Positions 28,670 through 39,400 of a DNA stretch of 45,370 nucleotides are shown here, piece by piece. The notes under the pieces are model-generated. The model saw only the letters and a program-made list of their open reading frames with translations. It ran no database searches and was not told the DNA's origin. The position numbers were made by a program, and so were the translations under genes. This DNA is from Verrucomicrobiota bacterium (lineage in GTDB: Bacteria > Verrucomicrobiota > Verrucomicrobiia > Limisphaerales > JACRJY01), in the NCBI GenBank assembly GCA_016235585.1, contig JACRJY010000208.1, forward strand, positions 1-45,370, in the 5' to 3' direction. Position 1 is the first letter of the stretch; the number at the start of each line of letters is the position of its first letter.

Positions 28670-29470
28670 ATGCATGTTCGTCACAGCCGCCTCCTGAAAA
28701 AAATCCGCGCCGGTGAAACCCCGACGTGCCTCAAGCTCAACCTCGCCGACGCGCGCGTCGTTGAACTCGCCTGCCTGTCCGGCGCCGATTCCGTGTGGCT
28801 CTGCAATGAGCACGTGCCGAACGACTGGCTCACCGTGGAAACCATGAGCCGCGCCGCGCGCGTGCATGACGTGGACTGCAACGGGCGCGTGAGCACGGGG
28901 AGCTACAGCGATTACGTGAAGCCGTTCGAGGCCGGCGCGACGGGCATCATGGTGCCGCACGTCACCACCGCCGACGAGGCGCGCAAGATCGTGGAGATGA
29001 CGCGCTACCAGCCGCTGGGGCGGCGGCCGATTGACGGCGGGAACATTGATGGCGCGTTCTGCCTCATCCCGACGGTGGATTTCATCGCGCAGTGCAATCA
29101 GGAGCAGTTTCTCATCCTCCAAATCGAATCGCCCGAGGCGCTCGCAAATGTGGAGCAGATCGCCGCCGTGCCGGGCTTCAACGGCCTGCTCTTTGGCGCG
29201 GGCGATTTCAGCCATTTGAGCGGCAAGCCGGGCCAGATTGGCTGCGCGGAGACGGTCGCGGCGCGCAAACGGGTCGCGGCGGCGGCGCGGGCGAACGGGA
29301 AATTCGCCATGACGCCCGGCCTCATCGCCCCGTGGGAGGAGCAGGCGGCGGAAGGCTACAACGTCTTCAACCTCGGCGCGGATGTCATCGGCCTGGGCGA
29401 GTATTTTCGCGGCAAGGTCGCGGAGTTCAACAAACTGCCGCTGACGCAGACCAAATCGGTGTATCGCTGA
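28670..29470 (+). CDS. HpcH/HpaI-family class II aldolase
   Basis: 266 residues, the size of the family. The barrel is visible: KKIRAGETPTCLKLNLADAR, GADSVWLCNEH, GATGIMVPHVTTADEARKIV, then the metal-binding pair in LQIESPEALANVEQIAAVPG (Glu) and LLFGAGDFSHLSGKPGQ (Asp). Family enzymes cleave 2-keto-3-deoxy acids to pyruvate plus an aldehyde; examples are HpaI and the 2-keto-3-deoxyrhamnonate aldolase RhmA. The usual GxRGxG loop is replaced by GRRPIDGGNIDGAF, so the acceptor pocket differs. With the adjoining SDR and the Gfo/Idh enzyme it would complete an oxidative, non-phosphorylated sugar-acid pathway. The substrate is not known. Confidence 0.82.
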   Translation: MHVRHSRLLKKIRAGETPTCLKLNLADARVVELACLSGADSVWLCNEHVPNDWLTVETMSRAARVHDVDCNGRVSTGSYSDYVKPFEAGATGIMVPHVTTADEARKIVEMTRYQPLGRRPIDGGNIDGAFCLIPTVDFIAQCNQEQFLILQIESPEALANVEQIAAVPGFNGLLFGAGDFSHLSGKPGQIGCAETVAARKRVAAAARANGKFAMTPGLIAPWEEQAAEGYNVFNLGADVIGLGEYFRGKVAEFNKLPLTQTKSVYR

Positions 29471-29473
29471 ACC

Positions 29474-30253
29474 ATGAGCGCGCTCGAAATGTTTTCCATC
29501 CGCGGCAAGGTCATCGTGCTGACCGGCGGCAGCGGCCTTTACGGACGCGGCCTCGCCGCGCTGCTCGCCGAGGCGGGCGCGACACTCGTCATTGCCTCGC
29601 GCGGGCTGGAGAAATTGCAGCAGGTCGCGGCGGAAGAAACTGCGCGCGGCTTCGCCGTCCACGCCGAGCAACTTGACCAAGCGGACGAGAAGTCCGTGCT
29701 CGCGCTGCGTGACCGCGTGCTGGCGAAGTTCGGCCGTGTGGATGGGTTGGTGAACAATTCCGTCGCCCGCCCGATGAAGTCGCCCGACGCACCGGTGAGC
29801 GCGTGGGAGGAATCCATGCGCGTGAACGCGACGGGCCTGTTTCTCGTCACGCGCGCATTCGGCGAGGCGATGTGCAAAAGCAAGTCCGGCAGCATCGTGA
29901 ACATCGGCTCCATCCAGGGGATGATCGGGCCGAGCCTCGAACTCTACGCCGGCACGAACATGGGCACGCCGCCGCCGGATTATTTCTTTCACAAGGGCGG
30001 GATGGAAAACCTCACGCGCTACTACGCCGGCACCCTCGGCCCGCACGGCGTGCGCGTGAACTGCCTCGCGCCCGGCGGCTTCTTCAACCGCCAGCCCGAG
30101 CCGTTCCTCACACGCTACAGCGAGCATACGATGCTTGGGCGCATGGCGGACGAGCACGACCTCGGCGGCGCGGTGATTTTCCTGTTGAGCGATGCGGCGA
30201 AATACATCACCGGCGCGAACCTGCCCGTGGACGGCGGCTACACGGCGAAGTGA
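29474..30253 (+). CDS. Short-chain dehydrogenase/reductase
   Basis: 259 residues, a classical SDR. The cofactor motif is VLTGGSGLYGRGLAALLAEA (TGxxxGxG with Tyr in place of Ile). Further marks are DGLVNNSVARP for the NNAG position, NIGSIQGMIGP with the catalytic Ser, and YFFHKGGMENLTRYYA with Tyr-x3-Lys. Between Ser and Tyr there are about 10 more residues than usual. The ending is LPVDGGYTAK. Such enzymes oxidise or reduce a sugar, sugar acid or 2-keto acid with NAD(P). It starts 3 bases after the aldolase gene and is the last gene of the operon; behind it lie two repeat modules and the converging kelch gene. Confidence 0.88.
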   Translation: MSALEMFSIRGKVIVLTGGSGLYGRGLAALLAEAGATLVIASRGLEKLQQVAAEETARGFAVHAEQLDQADEKSVLALRDRVLAKFGRVDGLVNNSVARPMKSPDAPVSAWEESMRVNATGLFLVTRAFGEAMCKSKSGSIVNIGSIQGMIGPSLELYAGTNMGTPPPDYFFHKGGMENLTRYYAGTLGPHGVRVNCLAPGGFFNRQPEPFLTRYSEHTMLGRMADEHDLGGAVIFLLSDAAKYITGANLPVDGGYTAK

Positions 30254-30305
30254 ACTGTTGATTCATAGCAGCCGAGGTAACGAGGCTCTGAGACCTCTGC
30301 AAAAC

Positions 30306-30372
30306 CGGAGCGCCGGTCTCCGCACCGGCCTGCCGTGATGGTTTTTCAGCCGATTCGGAGATCGGCGCTCCG
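30306..30372. repeat. Twin-hairpin palindromic element, copy 3
   Basis: 24-base arms at 30306-30329 and 30349-30372 are inverted copies with three differences. Each arm folds as a hairpin: GCCGGT/ACCGGC on the left, GCCGAT/ATCGGC on the right. Two of the differences compensate each other in the stem. It lies between the convergent SDR and kelch genes and is flanked by GGTTTTGCAGAGG-like words. Confidence 0.92.
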
Positions 30373-30416
30373 CTTGCCGCGGGGTTTTGGGTGGTTTTGC
30401 AGAGGCCTCGCTCTGT

Positions 30417-30451
30417 CTATTCCGCGTTCCGAACTCCGCGTTCCGCGTTTG
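30417..30451. repeat. CCGCGTTCCG word-repeat module
   Basis: TTCCGCGTTCCGAACTCCGCG and a further TTCCGCGTTT are near-tandem copies of a 7-10 base word, beside the end of the minus-strand kelch gene. The module has the same style as those at 1974, 8712, 9979 and 10973 but another word. Confidence 0.65.
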
Positions 30452-30475
30452 AAATGAGCCTCCTCACGTCGGCGG

Positions 30476-31615
30476 CTACTTCTTCAGAAACTCCTTCGCG
30501 CGAATCCGGAACATCGCATCCGTCCGGTGCTTCTTCCGATCCTCGCCGCCGAGGCAATAGACCCAGTCGCCCAGCTTCACGAGGCTGACCATCGCCTTGT
30601 AGGGCAGCGGGGCCGTCGCTGTGTATCTGCCGGTGTTGAGGTCGTAGATGAACGCCTCGGCGGTGAATTCCTCCGCGTCATTTTTATAGCCGCCGGCGAG
30701 CAGGATGCGGCGCTCGTCGAGCGTGAGCGCGGTGAGGCCGCGCACGGCGTAGGGCAGCGGCGCGAGCTTTTCCCAACGCCTAGTCACCGTGTTGAAGGCG
30801 TGCGCGGAGGAAAGATTGGCGACGGTGTCGGCCGCCGCATCCCACCGCGCGCCGCCGAAGGCAAAGAAGCGGCTGCCGCACGCGGCGGTCGCGCCGGTGA
30901 TGAACGAAGGCTCGGGATAATCCGGCAGCTTGGTCGTGTGGCCGTTGCGAAGATCAATGGCGAGGAAAGTGTTCGTGGCGCGCTCGATGTGGTTCATGTC
31001 GTCCGTGCCGCCAAGGATGTAGAGCGACGAGCCGACGGCCGCGCCGCCCGCGAGCACGAAACCGCTGCCGAGCGTGAAGGCGCTCTTGGCGGCGAGGCTG
31101 CGGTCAATTATCCAGACCGCCGTGTGCGTGTTCGTGCCACTGCTGCCGCTGGCGAGCCACAGCGCGCCCGCATGCTCGCCCGCCGCCGCGTAGGCCAGCG
31201 GCGCGGCGAGCGTGCCGACCTCGCGCCATGCGTTGGCCTTGGGGTCGTAGGCGTGGATGCGCGTGAGCCATTGCTTCACGTCGTCCTTCCAGTTCGTGCC
31301 GCCGAGGAGGACGATCTGGTCGCCGACGACGCCGGAAATGGAGCCGCCGTTCGGTTCGGGCAGCGGGGCGAGGGATTCCCATTGGGCGGCGGGAGTGGTG
31401 GCAGTCATGGAGGTGAGGATTAAAACTACGGTGAGAATTTTGGAAAGCCAGCGCGGCTTTGCAGTGGGCACAAAAGCGGCGGAGGGCCGCCGCAGTCCAA
31501 GACGCTGGCGCGCGCCACGGCGCACGTGGCCACGCGGTAGCGTCTTGGACTGCGCCAGTCCTCTGACGCTTTCTCTTGTCCAGTGTTTCGCGGAACAACT
31601 CACAGGCGGTTTCAT
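30476..31615 (-). CDS. Secreted kelch-repeat protein (leader carries a palindromic repeat)
   Basis: 379 residues from an ATG that overlaps the preceding stop (ATGA) and has a strong ribosome binding site GGAGGTG just before it. The first 50 or so residues (SKTLPRGHVRRGARQRLGLR) are encoded by a palindromic repeat; then comes the signal peptide (SKILTVVLILTSMTATTPAA). A GTG at 31471 would start directly before the signal peptide and give 331 residues, so the repeat may have been inserted between the old start and the signal sequence. Kelch blades are visible: GDQIVLLGGTNWKDD, GSSLYILGGTDDMNH, GSRFFAFGGARWDAA, ERRILLAGGYKNDA and GDWVYCLGGEDRKK. It is related in type to the 18574 kelch protein. 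The role may be mutarotase or carbohydrate binding. Confidence 0.74.
   Translation of the reverse strand: MKPPVSCSAKHWTRESVRGLAQSKTLPRGHVRRGARQRLGLRRPSAAFVPTAKPRWLSKILTVVLILTSMTATTPAAQWESLAPLPEPNGGSISGVVGDQIVLLGGTNWKDDVKQWLTRIHAYDPKANAWREVGTLAAPLAYAAAGEHAGALWLASGSSGTNTHTAVWIIDRSLAAKSAFTLGSGFVLAGGAAVGSSLYILGGTDDMNHIERATNTFLAIDLRNGHTTKLPDYPEPSFITGATAACGSRFFAFGGARWDAAADTVANLSSAHAFNTVTRRWEKLAPLPYAVRGLTALTLDERRILLAGGYKNDAEEFTAEAFIYDLNTGRYTATAPLPYKAMVSLVKLGDWVYCLGGEDRKKHRTDAMFRIRAKEFLKK
31491..31554. repeat. GCAGTCCAAGACGCT palindromic element
   Basis: A perfect 16-bp inverted repeat: CGCAGTCCAAGACGCT at 31491-31506 and its complement at 31539-31554, with a GC-rich interior that pairs partly (CCACGGCGCACGTGG). 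A further hairpin AAAGCC-GGCTTT lies at 31444-31460. It is inside the leader of the kelch gene. Confidence 0.9.
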
Positions 31616-33378
31616 TTCACCTCCACCTTCACCGATTCGACAAGGAAACCCGCCGTGTCCACCGCCGACGCGGTCGAGCGCAGGCGGAGGTAGCTCAAGC
31701 CGTCCGGCGCGGGATGCGCGGCCTTGATAGTCTGCGCCAGTTTGCCGTTCACGCGCACGGCGCAGGTGGATTTCGCCGTGTCCCATGCAAGTTCGACTTC
31801 GTGCCAGCGGCCCGCCTCCAGCGGGGCGGAGCCATCCAGTTTCAGTGCGAAGGCCGAGAGTTTCTCGCCAACGTCGTCGCTCGGCTCAAACATCCGGTCG
31901 GTGAGGCTGATTTGTCCGCCAGCAAAATCCTTCTCCAGCCGCAGCCGCAGCGTGAGCGTGCCGCGCTGGCCGGCGGGGAAATTCCACACCGCCCCGTCGG
32001 CATCGCGCTCGTCGGGGCGGCGGAGGTGGAGCGCCTTCGCGCCCGGCTTGTCGGGGTGCGCGATGAGCTGCGGCCCCTGCACGCGGTCGCGCCAGAAGCG
32101 CGCGGGCTTGCCAAAGCCCTTGAAGAGATGCCACGCGTCGAGGTTCGCGAAGTTTTCCGTCTGCGATTTTTCCAGCAGCCAGTCAGGGTCAATGAGGAAT
32201 CGCCGGCGGCGGTCGGTGCCCTGGCCGGAGACGAGCAGGATTTTTCCGTCCTTCGTCACCGTCGCGTGCGGATAAGCGGTGCCGCGGTCGCCGTCCTTCG
32301 GCGGTGAGCCGTTGCGCGTGGCGTCGCGATACACTTCGCGGAAGCCGCCCCACGTTTTTCCGTCGTCACTGGTGATGGCGGCGTGCAGTGCATCGCGGCC
32401 AGAATAGACGCCGTCCCTGCCGACGCGCGGGCAGTTCACGGCGTTGTTCCAGAAGACCACGAGGCGGCCATCGGGCAGGCGGACGGGGAACGCGGGCGAA
32501 TTCGAGGAATGAAAGCGCGAGCGCTTGGCGGGCGACCAGTTCACGCCGTCGGGGGAAAAAGATTCGTAGAGAAAACCATCCTGCGTGCGGATGAGCATCC
32601 ACACGCGGCCATCCTTGAGCTCGATGAGCGTCGGCTCGCACGCGCCGTAGTTCGAGCCGTTGTAGCCATCGTGGCAGGGCGCGGTGAGTTTCGCGGGCGA
32701 GCGCCGCCAGGTCTTGCCACCGTCGTCGGAATAGACGCACGTGGTCACTTCCGGCCCGGTCGGCGGCGCGGTCGGCACGCCGGGCAGCCAGTCGGCGAAG
32801 GGCGCGATGATGCGCCCGCTCTGGAGCTGGAAGACGCCTTGCAACGCGCCGCAGTAGCCCTCGTAGATGCGCTGCGGCTCGCTCCATTTGGTGCGGCCCT
32901 CGGTCGAACGCAGATGATAGAGGTCAATGAAGCGGTCAATGGCGGGCTTGCGGCCCGTGCCGCGCACTTTCGGGATGACGAAGTGCAGTTCGCCGTCGCG
33001 GTCGAGCAGCGGCATCGGCCCGCCCCACTGCTCGACGGACAGGTTCACCAGCGTCGCGGGCGAGGTCCATGTGCGGCCGTTGTCGGTCGAACGCATGGCG
33101 AGAATCGGGATATGACCGCCAACCGCGCGGCGGTGGTAGGACTCGATGGTGCCGTCGGGCAGGGCGACGGCGGCGTTGGCGTAATTGGGCGCGCCAGGCG
33201 TGGCGGCATGGTTGTCGCCGAAGTCAATGGGTGTGTGGGCGGCGAAGGCGGCGAACGACAGCAAGATCAGTGACAGACAGAACAACAGCAGGAGAGCGGG
33301 TGCCCGGTGATAATTGGACGAGCGCTTCCCCCTCACCCTGACCCTCTCCCCTGGGGAGAGGGAACAGTTGTCAACCAT
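31612..33378 (-). CDS. Secreted sialidase-fold enzyme with C-terminal LamG-like domain
   Basis: 588 residues from ATG 33376-33378; GTG at 33336 would give 574. Both candidate starts lie inside a CCCTCACC-type repeat, which encodes the leader LSPGERVRVRGKRSS. A signal peptide follows (APALLLLFCLSLILLSFAAFAA). The propeller part (about 50-400) carries Asp boxes STDNGRTWT, SDDGGKTWRR, SPDGVNWSP and TSDDGKTWGG. A second domain (about 425-588) with LHLRRPDERDADGAVWNFPA, RLRLEKDFAGGQISL and WHEVELAWDT is a concanavalin/LamG-like carbohydrate-binding sandwich. Cleavage of an exposed terminal sugar or uronate is likely; true sialidase activity is not supported because the R-I-P motif is not seen. Its stop overlaps the start of the kelch gene. 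Confidence 0.76.
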   Translation of the reverse strand: MVDNCSLSPGERVRVRGKRSSNYHRAPALLLLFCLSLILLSFAAFAAHTPIDFGDNHAATPGAPNYANAAVALPDGTIESYHRRAVGGHIPILAMRSTDNGRTWTSPATLVNLSVEQWGGPMPLLDRDGELHFVIPKVRGTGRKPAIDRFIDLYHLRSTEGRTKWSEPQRIYEGYCGALQGVFQLQSGRIIAPFADWLPGVPTAPPTGPEVTTCVYSDDGGKTWRRSPAKLTAPCHDGYNGSNYGACEPTLIELKDGRVWMLIRTQDGFLYESFSPDGVNWSPAKRSRFHSSNSPAFPVRLPDGRLVVFWNNAVNCPRVGRDGVYSGRDALHAAITSDDGKTWGGFREVYRDATRNGSPPKDGDRGTAYPHATVTKDGKILLVSGQGTDRRRRFLIDPDWLLEKSQTENFANLDAWHLFKGFGKPARFWRDRVQGPQLIAHPDKPGAKALHLRRPDERDADGAVWNFPAGQRGTLTLRLRLEKDFAGGQISLTDRMFEPSDDVGEKLSAFALKLDGSAPLEAGRWHEVELAWDTAKSTCAVRVNGKLAQTIKAAHPAPDGLSYLRLRSTASAVDTAGFLVESVKVEVK

Positions 33379-33465
33379 GCGGCGACATCCGAACGCGCGC
33401 CCGGCAATCACCGCGCGTGAGTTGCTCCTCCCGCTCCCTTGGGGAGAGGGCCGGGGTGAGGGGGA
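33327..33465. repeat. CCCTCACCCTGACCCTCTCCCC repeat pair (head to head) Confidence 0.5.
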
Positions 33466-36400
33466 ACGGCGCGCGGAAAAACCCTCTGCATCACATGATT
33501 TTTTTGTCATCGGGATCATTCGCGCGGCGGTAAGTGTCGAGGGGCGTCGGCTGTTTCCAATCGGCGCGCAGGCGCACGTCGTTTTCGCCGGAGAGTCTGC
33601 CGGGTTCGCTCGGCGGTGTGGCGTCGGAGGCGGCGCGGATTTCCCACCAGCACTTGCCGCAGTGGTTGTGCTGGTGATCCACGACGAAGCCGGTGCGCTG
33701 GAGCAGCGGGCCAATCCAGCCCATGCAGTGGTCGCAGTAGTCGTGGTATTGTTCGAGGCCGTTGCGGATGAGAAAGCCCTTCGACGGGCACTCGTGCATG
33801 TCAATGCGGAAGACTTTCTCCGTCGCCGTGCAATGATAGCCGGCGGCCTCCTCGGCGAGCGTGTGGCCCCAGTATTCCTTCATGCCCGCGATGCCCTTCG
33901 TGCCGATAAGCGCGGCGGCGTGCGTCTGCGAATCCTTTGCAATGGCCTCGCTCCAATACTCGCGCACCAGCGGTTCGCCACCACGGGCGCGGAACCACTC
34001 GAAGGTCCACTCGTAGTGGCCGCAGAAATCATAGCTGCCGAGCATGGGAAAAAGTGCGTAATGATTTACGAGAAAAGGATTGGGCTCGCGTAGCTCGTCC
34101 CTCCGATGCCGTCAGTGTTTGTGCTGCAGGAACCACTCGTAGAGTTTCGGGTTCGCGTAGCTGGCACTCCACGAGTCGTGGCCCGCCTCGGGATAGACCG
34201 TAAGCTGCACATCCGTCACGCCGGCTTTCTTCAGCGCGCTGACCATTTTCTCGGACTCTTCAGGCGGCACAGTCGTGTCCTTCCCGCCGTGGAAAGCCCA
34301 GACGCCGAGGGATTGCAGCGCGGGCTTGCGGCTGCGGGAGCCGATGAGGATGTCAATGCGCTCGCCGCCGCCGCAGATGGGTGCAATCGCGGCAAAGAGA
34401 TGCGGATTCCGGCAGCCGAGGCTCCACGTGCCAAAGCCGCCCATGCTCAAGCCGGTGAGATACACGCGGCTCGTGTCCACCTTGTGCGTGGCGGTGATGT
34501 GGTCGAGCAGCGCAAGCAAAGTGTCGTTGTCCCAGCGTGCGTCGGCGGGGCATTGCGGCGAAACGACAATGAAGTTTTCCGAAAGCATCTTCGACGCGGC
34601 CTCGCGCTGCTGGCGGGCCTCGGCGGTTTCGTCCTTGGTGGGAGGAACCACCGGCTTCACCAGCTTGGGCGGGCCGTGGACGCTGACGAGCCAGACGTTC
34701 GTGCCGCGCTCGCCCGCACCGTGCAGAAAGAGAATCAGCGGCCACTTCATTTCCGCCTTCGCGTCGTAGCCCTTCGGCAGAAAGAGCAGGTAATCGTAGC
34801 CGACGGTCTTGGTGACGGTCTGCTTGAAGTTGAGCGCGCGCTGGTTGTCTTTGAATTCGCCCTCGGCCTGAACACCGGCGGTGGCGAGCAGGCAGGCGGC
34901 GGCAATGGAGAGAAGCTGCGGTGTTTTCATGGCCCGTTTGTAACCGGCGGCGGGGGCGGGCGAAAGTGTTTTGTGGCGTGGTCGTGCGGCGGTCGCATCC
35001 GGACGCCGTCCCACGGAGTGCCGGGCTCCGATCCGGCCGGGGTGGAAAAGGGCTGGCCCCGTGCCGATTCGGAGATCGGCGCTCCGCCGCGCCCGCCGGG
35101 GTGGGAGCCGTGCCCGGATACGCCCGTGCGGCTACATCAACTTCAGCTTTGGCAAGTCCTGCGAATCCACCAACCCCACCGGCTCGCGCTTCGCGTTCAC
35201 GACGATGAGGTCGTCAATGTTGCGCTCGTTGAAAATCTTCAGCGCCTCGGCGGCCAGCGCGGTGTCGCGGATGCAGATGGGGTGGCGCGTCATCACGCTC
35301 GCCAGCGGACGCGAAAGCAATTCGGCATCCGTCGCCATGTGCCGGCGGAAATCACCGTCAGTGAAGACGCCGGCGAGCTTGCCGCGTCTGTCCACGATGG
35401 CGAGGCTGCCGGATTTGGCCTGGGTCATCACCAGCAACGCTTCCTTGACCGGGAGCGTCTGCGGCGCGACGGCGTTGCGCTCGCCGGTGCGCATGATGTC
35501 GCGCACTTGCACGAGCAGCGCGCGGCCAATCGCGCCCGCCGGATGGTAACGGGCGAAATCCCTTTGCGTGAAACCGCGCGCCTCCAGCACGGCCATCGCC
35601 AGCGCGTCGCCCATCACGAGCATCGCCGTGGTGCTGGCGGTGGGCGCGAGGTTGAACGGACACGCCTCCTTCGGCACGCGGACGTTCAGCACCACGTCGC
35701 TGTGGCGGCCCACGGTGGATTTGGGCGACCCGGTGAGCGCAATGATTTTGACGGGAAAACGCTTCAACGCCGGGAGCAGGCTGACGAGTTCCTCCGACTC
35801 GCCGGAATAGCTCAACGCGAGAATCACATCGCCGTCGTTCACGATGCCAAGGTCGCCGTGCAGCGCGTCAACGCTGTTGAGCACGACGCTGGGGGAGCCG
35901 GTGCTGGTGAGGGTGGCGGCGATTTTCTGGCCGACGTTGCCGGACTTGCCGATGCCGATGACGACGATTTTGCCGCGCGCCTTGAGTGCGGTGACGACGG
36001 ATTCCACCGCACAGTCAAACGATTCGTCGAGCCGCGCCCGCACCGCGCGCAATGCGGCGAGTTCGATGTCGAAGACCTGGCGGGCTTGGGCGAGGTGGCT
36101 CATGTTTGGTTTGAGGTTCCAATTTGGCGCCTCAAGATTCGCGTCACTCCGCATTCGGATAACTGCCCAGCACCTTCACAAAACTGCACTGTATGCCGAG
36201 CTGCGCGATGGCCTTGGCGACCTTCGGTTCGTTCGCATGGCCGTCGCAGTCCACGAAGAAGAAATACTCCCACGCCTTGCGCTTGCTGGGGCGCGACTCG
36301 ATCTTCGTCATGTTCAGCCGGTATTTGCGGAACGGCGCGAGCGCGCGGTGTAGCGCGCCGACGGCGTCCGCGATGCTGAACATGAGGCTCGTGCGGTCGT

Positions 36401-39400
36401 GGCCAGTGGGCGGGCTGCACTTGCGGCCCAGCACGAGGAAGCGCGTGGCGTTGGCCGCGTTGTCCTGGATGTCGTGCTCCAGCACGGGCACGCCGTATTT
36501 CTCGGCGGCGAGCAGGCCGGCAATGGCGGCGGATTTTTTCTCCTGCGCGGCCAGCTCGGCGCTGCGGGCGTTCGAGGAGGTTTCAACCAACTCGGCGTGC
36601 GGAAAACTCTTGTGAATCCACGAGCGGCACTGCGCCAGCGTCTGCGGGTGGACGTAAAGTTTTTGAATCTGCTCGCGCCGCGCCTTGCTGACGAGGCAGT
36701 GCGAGATGGGCAGCACAATTTGCGAAACGATTTTCAAATCGCTGTCCACAAACATGTCGAGCGTGTGCGTGACGACGCCCTCGGTGGAATTCTCGACCGG
36801 CACCACGCCGTAGTCCGCGCGGCCTTTGGCGACCTCGTTGAACACGTCGGCAATCGTCTTCTGCGGTGCGTAGCGCAGGCTGGAGCCGAAGCGCTGGATG
36901 GCCGCCTGATGGGTGAAGGTCGCCTCCGGGCCGAGATACGCGATGGTCATGCTCTTTTCGAGCGCGAGCGCGCTCGACATGACTTCGCGGTAGATGGCCT
37001 TGAGCGATTCATCGGTGATGGGGCCGGGATTGAGCTTGGTGATGCGCTGGAGCACCTGCCGCTCGCGGTGCGGCGCGTAAATCTCCTCGCCGGCCTTGCG
37101 CTTGCTTTCGCCGATGCCCAGCACGTGCCGAGTGCGCTCGTTGAGCAGCCGGACGATCTGCGCGTCGAGCTTGTCAATGGCCTGGCGATGTTCGGGAATG
37201 GTCACAGCGGCGGCAGGATGCCGAAGGAGCGATGAAGAATCAAGCCAGTCTGATTAATGGCGGGATTCCAGCAGCGCCATCTGCAACGACCGGCAATGGC
37301 CGCTGTCTTCTGAAACGGAATCAATGGTTTCAAAATACTGGCCGATGTTTTCGGCGATGGCCTTGGCTAGGAGCGGCGGGACGGCATTGCCAATCTGCTG
37401 GTATTGTGACAACGACTTCTCCCACGACATCGTCGTCCGCCGTCCCATGAAAATGTAATGGTCGGGAAATGACTGCAACCGCGCGCCCTCCCGCGCCGTG
37501 AAATTCCGGTTGAGATGCGGGTGGATGAAGTTGCTCTGGAACGAGGCAGCCACGGTTGGCGACGGCAGATTGGGGAAAACCCTCATGTTGTTTTGGCCGT
37601 AGACCTTGCCGGATTTGATTTTCGGGTTCCCGCGTTTCAAGGCGGAGTGCTCCGCCGGAACGTGCGCCACGCTCTGGCCCGCCTTGATGATCTTGAACCG
37701 CTCGACCAGCCGTTCGGTGTGGCGCATGGCGACGTGGTTGAAAACGCCCGTCGAACTCTGCCGGGCCCACTTCTGGTATTCGTTCTGCGGTGGCATTTGG
37801 TATTCCTGGCGTTCCGTCCCCTCGCCCGCCCGGATCAGCGGCAAGTCCGAAACCGCCATGTCCACAGTGACATAATCGTCGGGCTGAATCTGCGGTCGCG
37901 GAAAAATGAGCGACTCGTTATAGGGGTATTTTGAATCCACGCCGATGATGAAGACGCGCTCCCGCAACTGCGGTGCCCCGAACCACGCCGCGTTCAGGAC
38001 GGAATAGGAGGTCTTGTATCCTGTCTTGGAAAACTCGCCGAGAATGATGTCCATCACGGGGCTGCCGTCCGCCGTCTTCATGGAGAGCAGGCCGGGCACG
38101 TTTTCCATCACAAAGAATTTCGGGCGAAAGTGTCCCACGCACCGCAGGAAATCCATGAATAGGCTGTTGCGCGGATCGTGCCGATCCCGGCTGCCACTCA
38201 ACGAAAACCCCTGGCACGGCGGCCCCCCGACAACCCCGTCCACACGGTTGCGAATGGCTGACGGGACAAGAGCATTCCAGTCTTTGATGTCGCGGATGTC
38301 GCCCCGGAGCAGTTTGGTATGCGGATGATTTTTCTCGAAAGTGTCACCCGCCCACTCGTCAATCTCGCTGGCAACGGCCGTAGGCAACCCAGCCATCTCA
38401 AAACCAAGACTCATCCCGCCGCAGCCGGAAAAAAGGTCGATGATTTTCATGCGACTTTGCACTCACGAAAGCCATCAATGATGGACTCGACGGCGACTTC
38501 CAGCCGGTCAATCGTGAGCGCCTTGAAATGTTTTGCCTTGTTGATTGGCTGGTCAACTTTTCTCTCGCCGGACAGGAGGGTAATCACGCGTAAGTCCACA
38601 TCAGAAAAATACGACATCAAGGTGTGCGTCGGCGAACTGCCCTTGGGATTTTTGATCTCGCTGGAATAATCCCCGCCAAGCTGGCTTTCCAGTTGGAACA
38701 AGTAGCACAGCAGGTTCGGCACTTTGGTTTTGAGCAGGTGAAAGTCCACAAGGATGCGCTTGATCATCGCGTTTTCGGTGTAGGCCTTGCACTCGATGCC
38801 TAAAATCATCCGGCCATCAATGAAGACGTGCTTGTCCACCGACAGGCCGTAGTAGTAGCGCTGGATGTTGGAGAGGATGTAGTCCTTGATGGCGCGGTCG
38901 CGGATGGTCTGGACGTATTCGAGCTTGATGGGGATGCGGATTTTATCCGAGTTGACGGCCAGCCGCTTCGGGTCGTTGGCAAGCTCCACATTCCACGCGA
39001 TGTGAATCAGCTCGTTCGAGATGTATTCCTGCAATTTCCCCTTCGTCGCCCGGATGAAGCCGCCATAAGCCCGCCCGTCCTCTTTGACGGCCTTCGCCGC
39101 GCCATGCTCCATGACTTCGGTTGTGTGATTATACTTTTCAATCAAATCATCCAACCGGTGGCGCGTGGCGGTTTTCATGGCGTCGGCGAGGGCGGAACAT
39201 TGGGCTTCTCTCCCTCGACCTGTTCGAGCGTCAGTTGATCCGGCGGCACGGTGGCCAGGCCGGGTTCGGCGGTGAGCAGTTCCTCCGGTCGCTTCACGGG
39301 AATTTTCCGCAGTTCGTCCGCCGCCGGCAAATCCTCCAGCGCGCGCAGGCCGAAGTATTCCAAGAACAGCGCCGTGGTGCCGTAAGTGCCGGGCCGGCCC